DNA of 64,000 nt from Pseudomonas fluorescens (GCF_902498185.1 NZ_CABVIX010000002.1:124001-188000); one strand, 5' to 3'; positions 47,508 to 56,729 are shown, counted from the first letter of the stretch. Program-made: numbers and translations. The notes: generated by a model from the sequence alone, not told the origin.

Positions 47508-48479
47508 ATGCTCAAGTACATCCCGACTCATGTCATCGCCGGACCGCTCGGCGCGGGCAAGACCAGTCTCATCCGGCACTTGCTGGCGCAACGGCCTGAG
47601 GGCGAGCGCTGGGCGGTCCTGGTCAACGAGTTTGGGCAGATTGGTCTTGATGCGGCATTGCTGAGCTGCGATGCCGATGGCATTACCATCAGCGAGGTGG
47701 CTGGGGGCTGTCTGTGCTGCGTCAATGGCGTGCCGTTTCAAGTCGGACTAGGCCGATTGTTGCGCAAGGCGCGGCCGGACCGATTGTTGATCGAACCCTC
47801 TGGTCTGGGGCATCCAGCTGAGCTGATCATGCAGCTGGGGCGTTCGCCCTGGACGGGTGTTCTCGACCTGCAGCCTTTGGTGATGGTGCTCGATGCCATG
47901 GCATTGACAGCGGGGAGATCGCTTTCCGAAGCTCAGCGGCAGGCATTGGAGCTTGCGAAACTGATAGTTATCAACAAATCGTCAGCTGTTGATAAGTCTG
48001 AGCATGCTTTGATAAGTCGGTCACTCCCTCAGATTCCTAGCCTGTGGACAGACGATGGCTACGTTAATGTGGATAATCTCCCCCGTAATAAATATCAACA
48101 GGCTGATCTATCCACTGTTGATAAGCTTCCATTCTCCAGCGACACAGGGCCTCAAGGAGGCCTGTGGATAAACCCTGGAATCCCACTTTGTGTTTTCCAG
48201 CCTGGTGACGGTGGCTGGAGCATTGGATGGCGATGGCACCCTTCCCAGCGCTTTGAATCAGCGGCTGTGGATAACTTTCTGAGGCGTTGGAGCTGGCGGC
48301 GCGCGAAGATGGTTATCCACAGCACAGCGGGCTGGCAATCCCTCAATGCGCTGGATGGCCAGGCATCCAGTTGGCAAACCACTGAGTGGCGCAAGGACTC
48401 AAGAATCGAGCTGATCTTCGACCAGCCCCAGACGCCAGTTGCCTTGCAACAGGCCCTGCAAGACTGTCTCGCCGACTGA
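47508..48479 (+). CDS. Second CobW-family GTPase
   Basis: 323 aa. P-loop GPLGAGKTSLIRHLL, VLVNEFGQIGLDAALL, the CxCC metal site GGCLCCVNGVPFQVG and VINKSSAVDKSE in the G4 position. Smaller than the first copy and follows it by 78 bp, so it may share Zur control. Its 3' half contains an unusual cluster of DnaA boxes (47968-48321). Confidence 0.88.
   Translation: MLKYIPTHVIAGPLGAGKTSLIRHLLAQRPEGERWAVLVNEFGQIGLDAALLSCDADGITISEVAGGCLCCVNGVPFQVGLGRLLRKARPDRLLIEPSGLGHPAELIMQLGRSPWTGVLDLQPLVMVLDAMALTAGRSLSEAQRQALELAKLIVINKSSAVDKSEHALISRSLPQIPSLWTDDGYVNVDNLPRNKYQQADLSTVDKLPFSSDTGPQGGLWINPGIPLCVFQPGDGGWSIGWRWHPSQRFESAAVDNFLRRWSWRRAKMVIHSTAGWQSLNALDGQASSWQTTEWRKDSRIELIFDQPQTPVALQQALQDCLAD
47968..48321. 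other. Cluster of DnaA boxes inside a CobW-family gene
   Basis: Four perfect TTATCCACA boxes (48068-48076, 48163-48171 and 48266-48274 on the minus strand; 48313-48321 on the plus strand) and three TTATCAACA variants (47968-47976 plus; 47987-47995 and 48116-48124 minus) within 354 bp. CTGTCCACA on the minus strand at 48043-48051 is a further near match. A perfect 9-mer is expected about once per 130 kb on either strand. Confidence 0.75.
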
Positions 48480-48872
48480 TCAGTGGCGCCAGCGGTTGTG
48501 TTCCTGGCGCCACTGGTTCATTTCGATCACGTTGTCGATCTGTGGCGGCGTCTTGATTTCAAACGGGTAGGGCGCCAGTTCTATCTGCACCGTGTGAGCG
48601 CCGAACTGGGTGACCGTCCCTGGATGGCGTTGCTCGCCAGTCACGGTGAACTCGAACCCATAGATTCGGGCCAGGCGCTTGCGGCCGTTGGCATCGCGGA
48701 CAAAGCCGATGCGCTTGAGCGCCACGTTGCCATCAAGCAGCTCGAGTTCGAGCTTGGCGCAGTGCTGCTTGACCCTCTCCAGCGCTTTTTCACGCAGCCC
48801 ATGGCTATGCCATAGCCAGGCACCCGCCGTTGCCAGCACCATCAGCACGAAGAGATTCTCGAGGGTCAACAT
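48480..48872 (-). CDS. DUF3301 protein
   Basis: 130 aa with one N-terminal TM helix (LENLFVLMVLATAGAWLWHS) and the DUF3301 body: VKQHCAKLELELLDGNVALK and GRKRLARIYGFEFTVTGEQR. Ends adjacent to the second CobW gene (convergent, no gap). Function unknown. Confidence 0.85.
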   Translation of the reverse strand: MLTLENLFVLMVLATAGAWLWHSHGLREKALERVKQHCAKLELELLDGNVALKRIGFVRDANGRKRLARIYGFEFTVTGEQRHPGTVTQFGAHTVQIELAPYPFEIKTPPQIDNVIEMNQWRQEHNRWRH

Positions 48873-48970
48873 TTGCGTATGCTCCAGCCAGGTCGATCCA
48901 GCTTAACTGTCTTGCTGGCCTGTCGTACAGGCCACATTCGAGCCAATATCGTGAGGCAGCGGGTGACTCC

Positions 48971-49456
48971 CTAGAGCGTGTCGGTCTTGAGGTCCCGGTA
49001 ACGCTTTTCCAGTTCCTGGCGAATCAGTCGGCGTTGCTTGCCTTGCACGAAACGGCGCTTTTCCTCACTGGTTTCGGGCTGACGCGACGGTACCGGAACC
49101 GGCTTGCGGTTGTCGTCAACGGCGACCATCGTGAAGAAGCAGCTGTTGGAATGGCGCACCGAGCGTTCGCGGATGTTCTCGGTGACCACCTTTATGCCGA
49201 CCTCCATCGAGGTAGTACCGGTGTAGTTGACCGATGCCAGAAAGGTCACCAGCTCGCCGACATGCACCGGCTCACGGAAGATCACCTGGTCGACCGACAG
49301 CGTCACGACATAGGTACCGGCGTAGCGGCTCGCACATGCGTAGGCGACCTCATCGAGGTATTTCAGCAAGGTGCCCCCGTGTACGTTTCCAGAAAAGTTG
49401 GCCATGTCCGGGGTCATCAGGACGGTCATCGACAACTGGGCGTTTCCAGGTTCCAT
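48971..49456 (-). CDS. Acyl-CoA thioesterase, hot-dog fold
   Basis: 161 aa. The hot-dog signature is MTPDMANFSGNVHGGTLLKY and LDEVAYACASRYAGTYVVTL, as in YciA/BACH-like hexameric thioesterases that hydrolyse acyl-CoA. The C-terminal tail (EEKRRFVQGKQRRLIRQELE) is Arg/Lys-rich. Start ATG 49456 begins the domain; the longer frame to 49642 is not supported. Confidence 0.9.
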   Translation of the reverse strand: MEPGNAQLSMTVLMTPDMANFSGNVHGGTLLKYLDEVAYACASRYAGTYVVTLSVDQVIFREPVHVGELVTFLASVNYTGTTSMEVGIKVVTENIRERSVRHSNSCFFTMVAVDDNRKPVPVPSRQPETSEEKRRFVQGKQRRLIRQELEKRYRDLKTDTL

Positions 49457-49779
49457 AGTGTGCTCACGGTAGGGTTGCGCGGGTACGGGGCTGGCATCTG
49501 CGGACACTTCTATTCCCCTTGGTGATATTTGCATCCAGAAACGGGACGCCGACCGGCGCGTTATCGTCACGTGCTTCGTGCCACTGCCTGAGGATGAGCC
49601 TGCCGATCTGTTTCTACATATTGCATCGGACATATGTAACAAGGCGCGATGTTAACCTGAGTACGCCCACGTATCCGGGCCTTTACTACATTCAGAACAG
49701 TATGTACTCGCTGGCAGCCGACGGTCTGGCTTACAGAGGAGCGGTCTGTCCCGTGCATTGAGACAAGGAGTACCACGCC
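49457..49779. other. Intergenic stretch between divergent genes
   Basis: 323 bp between the thioesterase start and the antiporter start. It must hold both promoters; I see no convincing operator, RNA gene or short coding frame. Confidence 0.4.
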
Positions 49780-51540
49780 GTGCATGCCATCAGCTTCATC
49801 CAGGACCTGGCAGTGATCATGCTGGTCGCCGGTGTGGTCACGATCTTGTTTCACCGTTTCAAGCAACCCGTGGTGCTCGGCTATATCGTGGCCGGCTTCA
49901 TCATAGGCCCGCACACCCCACCGTTCGGCCTGATTCACGACGAAGACACTATCAAGATCCTTGCCGAGCTCGGGGTGATCTTCCTGATGTTCTGCCTGGG
50001 GCTCGAGTTCAGCCTGCGCAAGTTGTTCAAGGTGGGGGCCACGGCGTTCATCGCGGCGTTCCTGGAAATCATCCTGATGATCTGGATCGGTTTCGAGATC
50101 GGCCGCTGGTTCGAGTGGAGCACCATGGACTCGCTGTTTCTCGGCGCGATCCTGGCTATCTCCTCCACCACCATCATCGTCAAGGCACTCAACGACCTGA
50201 AGATGAAGAACGAGCGCTTTGCCCAGCTCATTTTCGGCGTGCTGATAGTCGAAGACATCCTGGGTATCGGCATCATTGCCTTGCTGTCCGGTATCGCTGT
50301 CAGCGGCACGGTCAGCTCCGGCGAAGTCTTTTCTACCGTCGGCAAGCTGTCGCTGTTCATGATCGTGGCACTGGTTATCGGCATCCTGCTGGTTCCCAGG
50401 CTGCTCGCCTACGTGGCGAAGTTCGAGAGCAACGAGATGCTCCTGATTACCGTGCTGGGCTTGTGCTTCGGTTTCTGCCTGCTGGTGGTCAAGCTGGAAT
50501 ACAGCATGGTCCTGGGTGCCTTCCTGATCGGCGCGATCATGGCCGAATCTCGGCAGTTGCTGAAAATCGAGAGCCTGATCGAGCCGGTTCGCGACCTGTT
50601 CAGCGCCATCTTCTTCGTTGCCATCGGCTTGATGATCGACCCGCAGGTACTGGTCGACTACGCCTGGCCGATCGTGGTGATAACGTTGGCCGTGGTGCTG
50701 GGCAAGATGCTTTCCTGCGGCCTGGGAGCGTTTATCGCGGGGAATGACGGACGCACTTCGCTGCGGGTCGGCATGGGGCTTTCGCAGATTGGGGAGTTTT
50801 CGTTCATCATCGCGGCGTTGGGGATGACACTGCAGGTCACCAGCGACTTCCTTTACCCTGTGGCAGTGGCGGTATCGGCGATCACCACCTTGCTCACGCC
50901 TTATCTGATCCGAGCGGCAGACCCGCTTTCGATCAAGCTCGGCCGGGCCATGCCGGCGCGACTGTCCCGAGTGCTCTCGCTGTACGGGGAGTGGTTGCGC
51001 AGTATCCAGCCGCACGGCGAGGGGGCCATGCTGGCCTCGATGATCAGGCGGATTCTGCTGCAGGTCGGGGTCAACCTGGCTCTGGTAGTCGCTATCTTCT
51101 TCACTGGTGGCTATTTCGCCGAGCGCCTCGGCACGTATCTGAGCGAATGGGTGACCGATATCAGCCTGCAGAAGGCGCTGATCTGGGGCGCTGCGCTGCT
51201 GCTGTCGCTGCCTTTCCTGATCGCTGCGTACCGCAAGCTCAAGGCGCTGTCGATGTTGCTGGCCGAGATGGGGGTCAAGCCGGAGATGGCCGGCCGCCAT
51301 ACCCAGCGTGTGCGCCGAGTGATCGCCGAAGTGATCCCTTTGCTATCGCTATTGGTGATTTTCCTGCTGTTGTCCGCGCTGTCCGCGAGCATCTTGCCGA
51401 CCAACGAGCTGCTGCTGGTGATAGCGGTCGTGGCGGCGGGCGTGGTGGCGCTGCTATGGCGCTGGTTCATCCGTGTGCACACGCGCATGCAGATCGCGCT
51501 GCTGGAAACGCTTGACAACAATCGGGACCAGACTCACTGA
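49780..51540 (+). CDS. CPA2-family cation:proton antiporter (KefB-like)
   Basis: 586 aa with about 12 TM helices of the Na+/H+ exchanger fold (VVLGYIVAGFIIGPHTPPFG, LAELGVIFLMFCLGLEFSLR, MGLSQIGEFSFIIAALGM) followed by an extra membrane region (LLLQVGVNLALVVAIFF, LIWGAALLLSLPFLIAAYRK). No TrkA-N/RCK domain is visible, so regulation differs from KefB/KefC. GTG start at 49780 with AAGGAG 9 nt upstream. Confidence 0.88.
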   Translation: MHAISFIQDLAVIMLVAGVVTILFHRFKQPVVLGYIVAGFIIGPHTPPFGLIHDEDTIKILAELGVIFLMFCLGLEFSLRKLFKVGATAFIAAFLEIILMIWIGFEIGRWFEWSTMDSLFLGAILAISSTTIIVKALNDLKMKNERFAQLIFGVLIVEDILGIGIIALLSGIAVSGTVSSGEVFSTVGKLSLFMIVALVIGILLVPRLLAYVAKFESNEMLLITVLGLCFGFCLLVVKLEYSMVLGAFLIGAIMAESRQLLKIESLIEPVRDLFSAIFFVAIGLMIDPQVLVDYAWPIVVITLAVVLGKMLSCGLGAFIAGNDGRTSLRVGMGLSQIGEFSFIIAALGMTLQVTSDFLYPVAVAVSAITTLLTPYLIRAADPLSIKLGRAMPARLSRVLSLYGEWLRSIQPHGEGAMLASMIRRILLQVGVNLALVVAIFFTGGYFAERLGTYLSEWVTDISLQKALIWGAALLLSLPFLIAAYRKLKALSMLLAEMGVKPEMAGRHTQRVRRVIAEVIPLLSLLVIFLLLSALSASILPTNELLLVIAVVAAGVVALLWRWFIRVHTRMQIALLETLDNNRDQTH

Positions 51541-51558
51541 GGGACGCCGTGCAGCAGG

Positions 51559-51583
51559 TGGCCAGGCTCGCGGAGCCTGGCCA
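51559..51583. terminator. Hairpin between convergent genes
   Basis: TGGCCAGGCTC / GAGCCTGGCCA, perfect 11-bp stem with a GCG loop, between the antiporter stop and the leftward SMI1-like gene end. T-run weak. Confidence 0.55.
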
Positions 51584-51617
51584 TTCTGATGATCATCAGC
51601 CAGCGCAGGTCAGGCTG

Positions 51618-52025
51618 TCAGCTTTCCAGCCACACATCACGCACCCAGTGCCATACCGATTCCCAGCTTTCCTCGGTGACGATTTCTTCTTCGCCCGACC
51701 ACAGCACTACGGTGCCGTCTTCTTCCACGCAGTAGTAATCGTCGCCGTCCTGGCAGATAGGGATCAGGTCCCGAGGCACGCCGGCATCCCAGGCGTTGGC
51801 TGCCACGTCGGGCAGGTGCGTATGGGCCTGCGGGTCAGTTACCGTCACCGGCTCCAGGCTGCCATAGACCACGTCGCTGACGGTCAGCAGGTATTCCTTG
51901 AAGACGAACGGAATATTGATGAACAGCTGCTCTTCGATTTCCACCAGCTGATCTTCGTCCGGAAGCTCAAGGGGAACCGGTACGGGTTCATTGGCTTCAC
52001 GCAGTTGTTCGATCACTTCTTCCAC
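51618..52025 (-). CDS. SMI1/KNR4-like protein
   Basis: 135 aa, acidic. IEEQLFINIPFVFKEYLLTV and the C-terminal GDDYYCVEEDGTVVLWSGEE fit the SMI1/KNR4 fold, often found as immunity proteins but also as housekeeping singletons. No toxin gene is adjacent, so an immunity role is not supported here. Confidence 0.75.
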   Translation of the reverse strand: MEEVIEQLREANEPVPVPLELPDEDQLVEIEEQLFINIPFVFKEYLLTVSDVVYGSLEPVTVTDPQAHTHLPDVAANAWDAGVPRDLIPICQDGDDYYCVEEDGTVVLWSGEEEIVTEESWESVWHWVRDVWLES

Positions 52026-52093
52026 GGTTCACGTCCTCTCTACCTAGATCACACGGGGCGGGTTATACCCTAGTAGCCCGGTCTGCTAAAAGC

Positions 52094-52122
52094 AAAAACC
52101 CCAGGCAGGCCCGGGGTTTTTT
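52094..52122 (-). terminator. Terminator of the Tim44-domain gene
   Basis: AAAAACCCC (52094-52102) pairs with GGGGTTTTT (52113-52121), 9-bp stem; on the minus strand a run of T follows the stem. It lies 17 bp after the leftward gene's stop. Confidence 0.8.
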
Positions 52123-52138
52123 GTGCAACGCCTCAGGA

Positions 52139-52987
52139 TCAGCCGTTCTGGCGGATACCTGCAAGCATCCAGGGTTGGTTTTCGCCCTGTGCACGTTCCA
52201 TGTTCCAGCTTTCGCTGAACGGCTCGCCCTCATCGAAGCGCGAGGTCTTCGACACGCCATGGAAGGTCAGGGTAGCGAGCGTCTTGTCGGCACGGTCGTC
52301 GACACCTTCCAGCTGTACCTGGAGGTTGTCGATATAGGTGGACTGGAAGCCATCACCCAGCTCGGCACGCTCGCGCTTGAGGAAATCAAGCATCTGCGGG
52401 GTAACGAACTCGGAGATCTTGTCCATCTCGTTGGCATCCCAGTGCTGCTGCAGCGACTGGAAGTGGTTGCGCGCGGCTGCCAGGAAGTTCTGCTCGTTGA
52501 ACCAGGCAGGGGCATTGATCACCGGGGCAGCGGCTGGTGCGGCGGAGCCTCCGAAGATCGACGGTTGGGCCTGTGGGGCATGGGATTCACGCTGGAAGGG
52601 CGCGTGACCGGCAGCGGCCATCTTCGGCTGTTGCTGGCGACGACGCGCTGCGATGAAGCGGAACACCAGGAAGGCGATCAGCGCCATGATCAGGATGTCG
52701 AAGATCTGCATGCCTTCGAAACCGTCACCCATGAACATGGAGGCGAGCAGACCACCCGCGGCGATGCCTGCCAGTGGGCCCAGCCAGCGCGAAGCACCGC
52801 TGGCGGCAGCGGGGGCACGGCCAGGAGCAGTTGGAGCAGCGGCAGGAGAAGCCGGTGCAGCCTGGCGAGTCTGATGGGTCGGCGCGGCGCCCGAGCTCTT
52901 GCCGCCGCCGAAGCGCTTGGCGTTGGCGTCGATGCTCAGCGTCAAGCCGATGCACAGCGCCATGGCGATGCTAAGAAAACGTTGCAT
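52139..52987 (-). CDS. Tim44-domain membrane protein
   Basis: 282 aa: signal/TM start (MQRFLSIAMALCIGLTLSID), a low-complexity Ala/Pro stretch, one TM segment (MQIFDILIMALIAFLVFRFI) and a C-terminal Tim44-like domain (FVTPQMLDFLKRERAELGDG, SFSES-like GEPFSESWNMERAQGE). Start at ATG 52987; a longer frame upstream is unsupported. Role unknown; envelope location expected. Confidence 0.87.
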   Translation of the reverse strand: MQRFLSIAMALCIGLTLSIDANAKRFGGGKSSGAAPTHQTRQAAPASPAAAPTAPGRAPAAASGASRWLGPLAGIAAGGLLASMFMGDGFEGMQIFDILIMALIAFLVFRFIAARRRQQQPKMAAAGHAPFQRESHAPQAQPSIFGGSAAPAAAPVINAPAWFNEQNFLAAARNHFQSLQQHWDANEMDKISEFVTPQMLDFLKRERAELGDGFQSTYIDNLQVQLEGVDDRADKTLATLTFHGVSKTSRFDEGEPFSESWNMERAQGENQPWMLAGIRQNG

Positions 52988-53153
52988 AGAAGGGTATTCC
53001 CGTTTTGTGGATTGCACGCGCGTCATGTTGCACAGGTTGTATGACACATGACCAGCAACATAATGTTTCCAGCTTTTGCCTGGATAGTGCTGGAGATGCT
53101 TAGGGCCTTTCAGCAATGGGTGTAGGAAAGACCCTGAAACATAGTGTGAAAAG

Positions 53154-55337
53154 TCAGATGGCTTCGAGCTTGGCGTAACCCAGCATCAGCCACTTGCTGC
53201 CCTCATCGAAATTGACCTGCACCCGTGCCTGGGGACCTGAGCCTTCGAAGTTGAGAATCACGCCCTCGCCAAACACCGAATGCGAGACACGCTGGCCCAG
53301 GTTGAATGCCGTCTGTGGAATGTTGGCATTGGCAAACAGGCTGCTGGCTTTCGTCTGGGTATTGCTGAAGGGGCGGCTGACGCTGTTGGACAGGCGCACT
53401 TCCTGCACCAGTCCAGGGGGAATCTCCCGTACGAAGCGCGACACCTTGTTGTAAGTCTCGCTGCCATATAAACGGCGCGTCTCGGCATAGGTCATCACCA
53501 GCTGGCGCATGGCCCGGGTAATGCCGACATAGGCCAGCCGACGCTCTTCCTCAAGACGCCCAGGCTCCTCGAGGCTCATCTTGTGCGGGAACAGGCCTTC
53601 TTCCATGCCCACCAGGAACACATAGGGGAATTCCAGGCCCTTGGCGCTGTGCAGGGTCATCAGCTGGATGCTGTCTTCATGCTCGTCGGCCTGAGTGTCA
53701 CCGGCTTCGAGCGAGGCATGGCCAAGGAAGGCGGAAAGCGGCGTCAGGTCGGCGTCGTCCTCCGTGGTCTCGAAGTTGCGCGCGGCGCTGACCAGTTCCT
53801 CAAGGTTTTCTACCCGTGCCTGCCCCTTTTCACCTTTTTCTTCCTGGTGATAGACGATCAGGCCCGACTGCTCGATGACCGTCTGGGTCATCAGGTGCAA
53901 GGGCATGTCCTTGACCTTGGCCGAGAGGTTTTCAATCAGCTCGATAAAAGCGCCCAGCGCACTTGCAGCGCGGCCCTTGAGGGCTTTGTTGGCCAGCAGC
54001 TGGCACATGGACTCCCACATGGACAGGCGACCGTGACGAGCGTGCTCGCGAAGGGCCTCGACGGTCTTTTCGCCAATGCCCCGCGGCGGCACATTGATCA
54101 CCCGCTCCAGTGCAGCGTCGTTGCCACGCCCTTCGAGCAAACGCAGGTAAGCCATGGCGTTCTTGATCTCGGCCCGCTCGAAGAAGCGCTGGCCGCCATA
54201 GATGCGGTACGGAATGCGTTCGCGCAGCAAGGCCTCTTCGAGCACCCGCGACTGGGCGTTGGAGCGATACAGGATCGCTATGTCATTGCGGGTGGCGCCG
54301 GCCTTGACGACGCTCTCGATGGTTTCCACCACGTAGCGGGCTTCGTCGTGTTCGTTGTAGGCCGCGTACAGGCTCAGTGGCTCGCCATCGCCGACGTCGG
54401 TCCACAGCTCCTTGCCCAGACGTCCGCTGTTGTTGGCAATCAGGGCGTTGGCGGCCTTGAGGATACCGGCGGTGGAGCGGTAGTTCTGCTCCAGGCGGAT
54501 CAGCTCGGCGTCGGGAAAATCCGCTGTGTACTGATGAATGTTCTCGATCTTGGCGCCGCGCCAGCCGTAGATGGACTGGTCGTCGTCGCCCACGGCCATC
54601 AGGCTGTCGCCCCCGGCGGCGAGCAGGCGCAGCCAGGCGTATTGTACGGCGTTGGTGTCCTGGAACTCATCGACCAGCAGATGTCGGAAGCGCCGCTGGT
54701 AGTGCCTGAGCAGGTCGGGCTGGTCCCGCCACAGGTCCAGCGCACGCAGCAGCAGCTCGGAAAAGTCGATGACCCCGGCGCGTTGGCACGCGTCCTCGTA
54801 GGCCTCGTAGACGCTGCGCATGGTACCCAGGAACAGGTCGCCGTTGACCTGGATATGTTTGGGGCGCAGGCCCTCGTCCTTCTGCCCATTGATGAACCAC
54901 TGGGCCTGGCGGGCCGGCCAGCGCTGCTCGTCCAGGCCCAGCTCGCGCATGACCCGCTTGACCAGGCGCTGCTGGTCGTCGCTGTCGAGGATCTGGAAGT
55001 TCTGGCTCAAGCCGGCTTCCTGCCAGTGCGCCCGCAGCAGGCGGTGGGCCAGGCCGTGGAAGGTCCCGACCCACATGCCCGCCGGGTTGATGCCCAGCAG
55101 CTGTTCGATCCGATGGCGCATCTCGGCCGCAGCCTTGTTGGTGAAGGTCACCGACAGGATCGAATGAGGCGAGGCATGCTCGACCTGGATCAGCCAGGCG
55201 ATACGGTGCACCAGCACCCGGGTTTTACCGGAGCCGGCGCCAGCCAGGACCAACTGACGCCCGACCTTGGCAGCTACGGCCTGGCGTTGGGCGTCGTTGA
55301 GGGAGTTAAGCAGTAAGGAGAGGTCATCATCGCGCAT
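53154..55337 (-). CDS. uvrD: DNA helicase II, UvrD
   Basis: 727-aa superfamily 1A helicase acting in nucleotide excision and mismatch repair. Motif I AGAGSGKTRVLVHR (32-45), motif II LLVDEFQDTN, motif III VGDDDQSIYGWRGA, motif IV LEQNYRST, motif V TLHSAKGLEFPYVFLVGMEE and motif VI LAYVGITRAMRQL are all present. Length and the C-terminal YAKLEAI-type end fit UvrD rather than Rep. Confidence 0.96.
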   Translation of the reverse strand: MRDDDLSLLLNSLNDAQRQAVAAKVGRQLVLAGAGSGKTRVLVHRIAWLIQVEHASPHSILSVTFTNKAAAEMRHRIEQLLGINPAGMWVGTFHGLAHRLLRAHWQEAGLSQNFQILDSDDQQRLVKRVMRELGLDEQRWPARQAQWFINGQKDEGLRPKHIQVNGDLFLGTMRSVYEAYEDACQRAGVIDFSELLLRALDLWRDQPDLLRHYQRRFRHLLVDEFQDTNAVQYAWLRLLAAGGDSLMAVGDDDQSIYGWRGAKIENIHQYTADFPDAELIRLEQNYRSTAGILKAANALIANNSGRLGKELWTDVGDGEPLSLYAAYNEHDEARYVVETIESVVKAGATRNDIAILYRSNAQSRVLEEALLRERIPYRIYGGQRFFERAEIKNAMAYLRLLEGRGNDAALERVINVPPRGIGEKTVEALREHARHGRLSMWESMCQLLANKALKGRAASALGAFIELIENLSAKVKDMPLHLMTQTVIEQSGLIVYHQEEKGEKGQARVENLEELVSAARNFETTEDDADLTPLSAFLGHASLEAGDTQADEHEDSIQLMTLHSAKGLEFPYVFLVGMEEGLFPHKMSLEEPGRLEEERRLAYVGITRAMRQLVMTYAETRRLYGSETYNKVSRFVREIPPGLVQEVRLSNSVSRPFSNTQTKASSLFANANIPQTAFNLGQRVSHSVFGEGVILNFEGSGPQARVQVNFDEGSKWLMLGYAKLEAI

Positions 55338-55478
55338 CTCGCCATTCTAGGGCGGGGGCGGGACTGGGGCAAACATCACTCGGAAAAATCTTGCAGTACG
55401 GATCTGCCGCTCATCGACTTGCCTGGGCTCGCGACCATCATGTCTACTGGATCGTTTAGCTGGGCGGGTTGTCGGTCA

Positions 55479-55493
55479 TGTAGTATAACTACA
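55479..55493. promoter_or_regulatory. Palindromic operator before the RpiR-family gene
   Basis: TGTAGT-ATA-ACTACA, a perfect inverted repeat 45 bp before the start. It resembles HexR-type operators (TTGT-N7/8-ACAA) and contains a -10-like TAGTAT, so autorepression is likely; inference. Confidence 0.5.
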
Positions 55494-55537
55494 AGAAAGC
55501 TACAACCCGGCCAGTCGAACATAATCGAGTCCAGCAC

Positions 55538-56404
55538 GTGAATCTGTTGCAACACATCACCCAATCGCGCCACCTGCTGCGCAAATCGGAACTCAAAGTC
55601 GCCGATCACGTGCTGTTGGACCCGGCTGCGGTCATGCACAGTTCAATGGCTGATCTGGCCCATAACGTGGGTATCAGCGAGCCCACCATCGTGCGCTTCT
55701 GCCGCGCCATCGGCTGTACCGGGTTTCAGGATCTCAAGCTCAAGCTGGCCCAGAGCCTGGCCGCTGGCGCCAGTTTTGGCCAGTTCGCGATCCACGAGGA
55801 CGACTCGGTCGCCGACTACAGCCTGAAGATCTTCGACACCACGTTGCACACCCTGATGGAGGTGCGCGAGCAGCTCGATGCCGCCGCCCTGCAACGTGCG
55901 GTGACCGCCATGGCCCAGGCGCAGCGCGTGGAGTTCTATGGTTTCGGCGCGTCCGGCGCGGTCGCGGCCGACGCCCAGCACAAGTTCTTCCGCCTTCTGC
56001 TGACCGCGGCGGCCTACTCCGACCCGCACATGCAGGCCATGTCGGCCGTCACGTTGAAACCGGGCGACGTAGCGGTCTGTATTTCCCAGTCGGGCCGCTC
56101 CAAGGATCTGCTGATCACCGCCAACCTGGTGCGTGAAAGCGGCGCCACGCTGATCACCCTCTGCCCTAGCCAGACGCCACTGGCGGAGCTGTCGAGCGTC
56201 AACCTGGCGATCGATGTGCACGAAGACACCGAAATCTACACCCCGCTGACCTCGCGTATCGCCCATCTGGTCGTGATCGATGTTCTGGCGATGGGCGTGG
56301 CCATGGCCCGCGGCCCGAGCCTGGTCAACCACCTGAAGAGCGTCAAGCGCAGCTTGCGCAGCCTGCGCCTGTCGCCCAAGTCGATCAAGGCGACGGACGA
56401 CTGA
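55538..56404 (+). CDS. RpiR-family regulator, HexR-like
   Basis: 288 aa. N-terminal HTH (DLAHNVGISEPTIVRFCRAI, GCTGFQDLKLKLAQSLAAGA) and C-terminal SIS domain (VEFYGFGASGAVAADAQHKF, DVAVCISQSGRSKDLLITAN) that senses a phosphosugar. It is very like HexR, the KDPG-responsive regulator of central carbon metabolism, but is not next to zwf/edd; a HexR paralogue near pyruvate carboxylase is the best reading. Confidence 0.88.
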   Translation: MNLLQHITQSRHLLRKSELKVADHVLLDPAAVMHSSMADLAHNVGISEPTIVRFCRAIGCTGFQDLKLKLAQSLAAGASFGQFAIHEDDSVADYSLKIFDTTLHTLMEVREQLDAAALQRAVTAMAQAQRVEFYGFGASGAVAADAQHKFFRLLLTAAAYSDPHMQAMSAVTLKPGDVAVCISQSGRSKDLLITANLVRESGATLITLCPSQTPLAELSSVNLAIDVHEDTEIYTPLTSRIAHLVVIDVLAMGVAMARGPSLVNHLKSVKRSLRSLRLSPKSIKATDD

Positions 56405-56510
56405 CCTCCCTCCTGGCGCCCCATTTCACGAATTTGTCACCGGGTGTGCACCAAACCGTAAAATACCCGCGCCAGTCTGAAGCTCCCGCACTCGACCAGG
56501 GAGACAGGCA

Positions 56511-56729
56511 ATGGCTCGTGAATTCGATGGCTCGTACCAACCCGGCGCCAAGGCGCGCAAGCAGCAGGAAAAAGACCAGCGCCGCATGGAGTATCGCCGC
56601 GCGATAGAAAGTTATTGCGAGCAGCGCCAGCTGCTGCGAGAGCTGGCGGATTATTCGGAGTTCAGGGACTTCACGGTGTGGCAGGTATCGGCGGCAACGT
56701 CCCCGAAAAGCGCTCGACCAGCACACTGA
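56511..56729 (+). CDS. Small conserved Pseudomonas protein (PA3496-like)
   Basis: 72 aa, highly charged: MAREFDGSYQPGAKARKQQE then KDQRRMEYRRAIESYCEQRQ. A GGAGACAGGCA sequence lies just before the ATG. The pattern recalls short PA3496-family proteins of unknown function. The 3' end overlaps the convergent LysR gene by 59 bp, and the last 15 residues look like read-through, so the true extent is uncertain. Confidence 0.5.
   Translation: MAREFDGSYQPGAKARKQQEKDQRRMEYRRAIESYCEQRQLLRELADYSEFRDFTVWQVSAATSPKSARPAH

Noticed and set aside
47968..48321. DnaA boxes as a replication origin
   Set aside because: No AT-rich unwinding region and no dnaA/rpmH neighbourhood; coding is intact across the boxes. 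Kept only as a DnaA-binding cluster.
49567..51300. 577-aa antisense frame rich in Gln, His and Asp
   Set aside because: Composition is that of the complement of a membrane-protein gene (the KefB-like antiporter); not a gene.
51618..52025. SMI1/KNR4 protein as toxin immunity gene
   Set aside because: No polymorphic toxin or secretion gene adjacent; surrounded by core genes.
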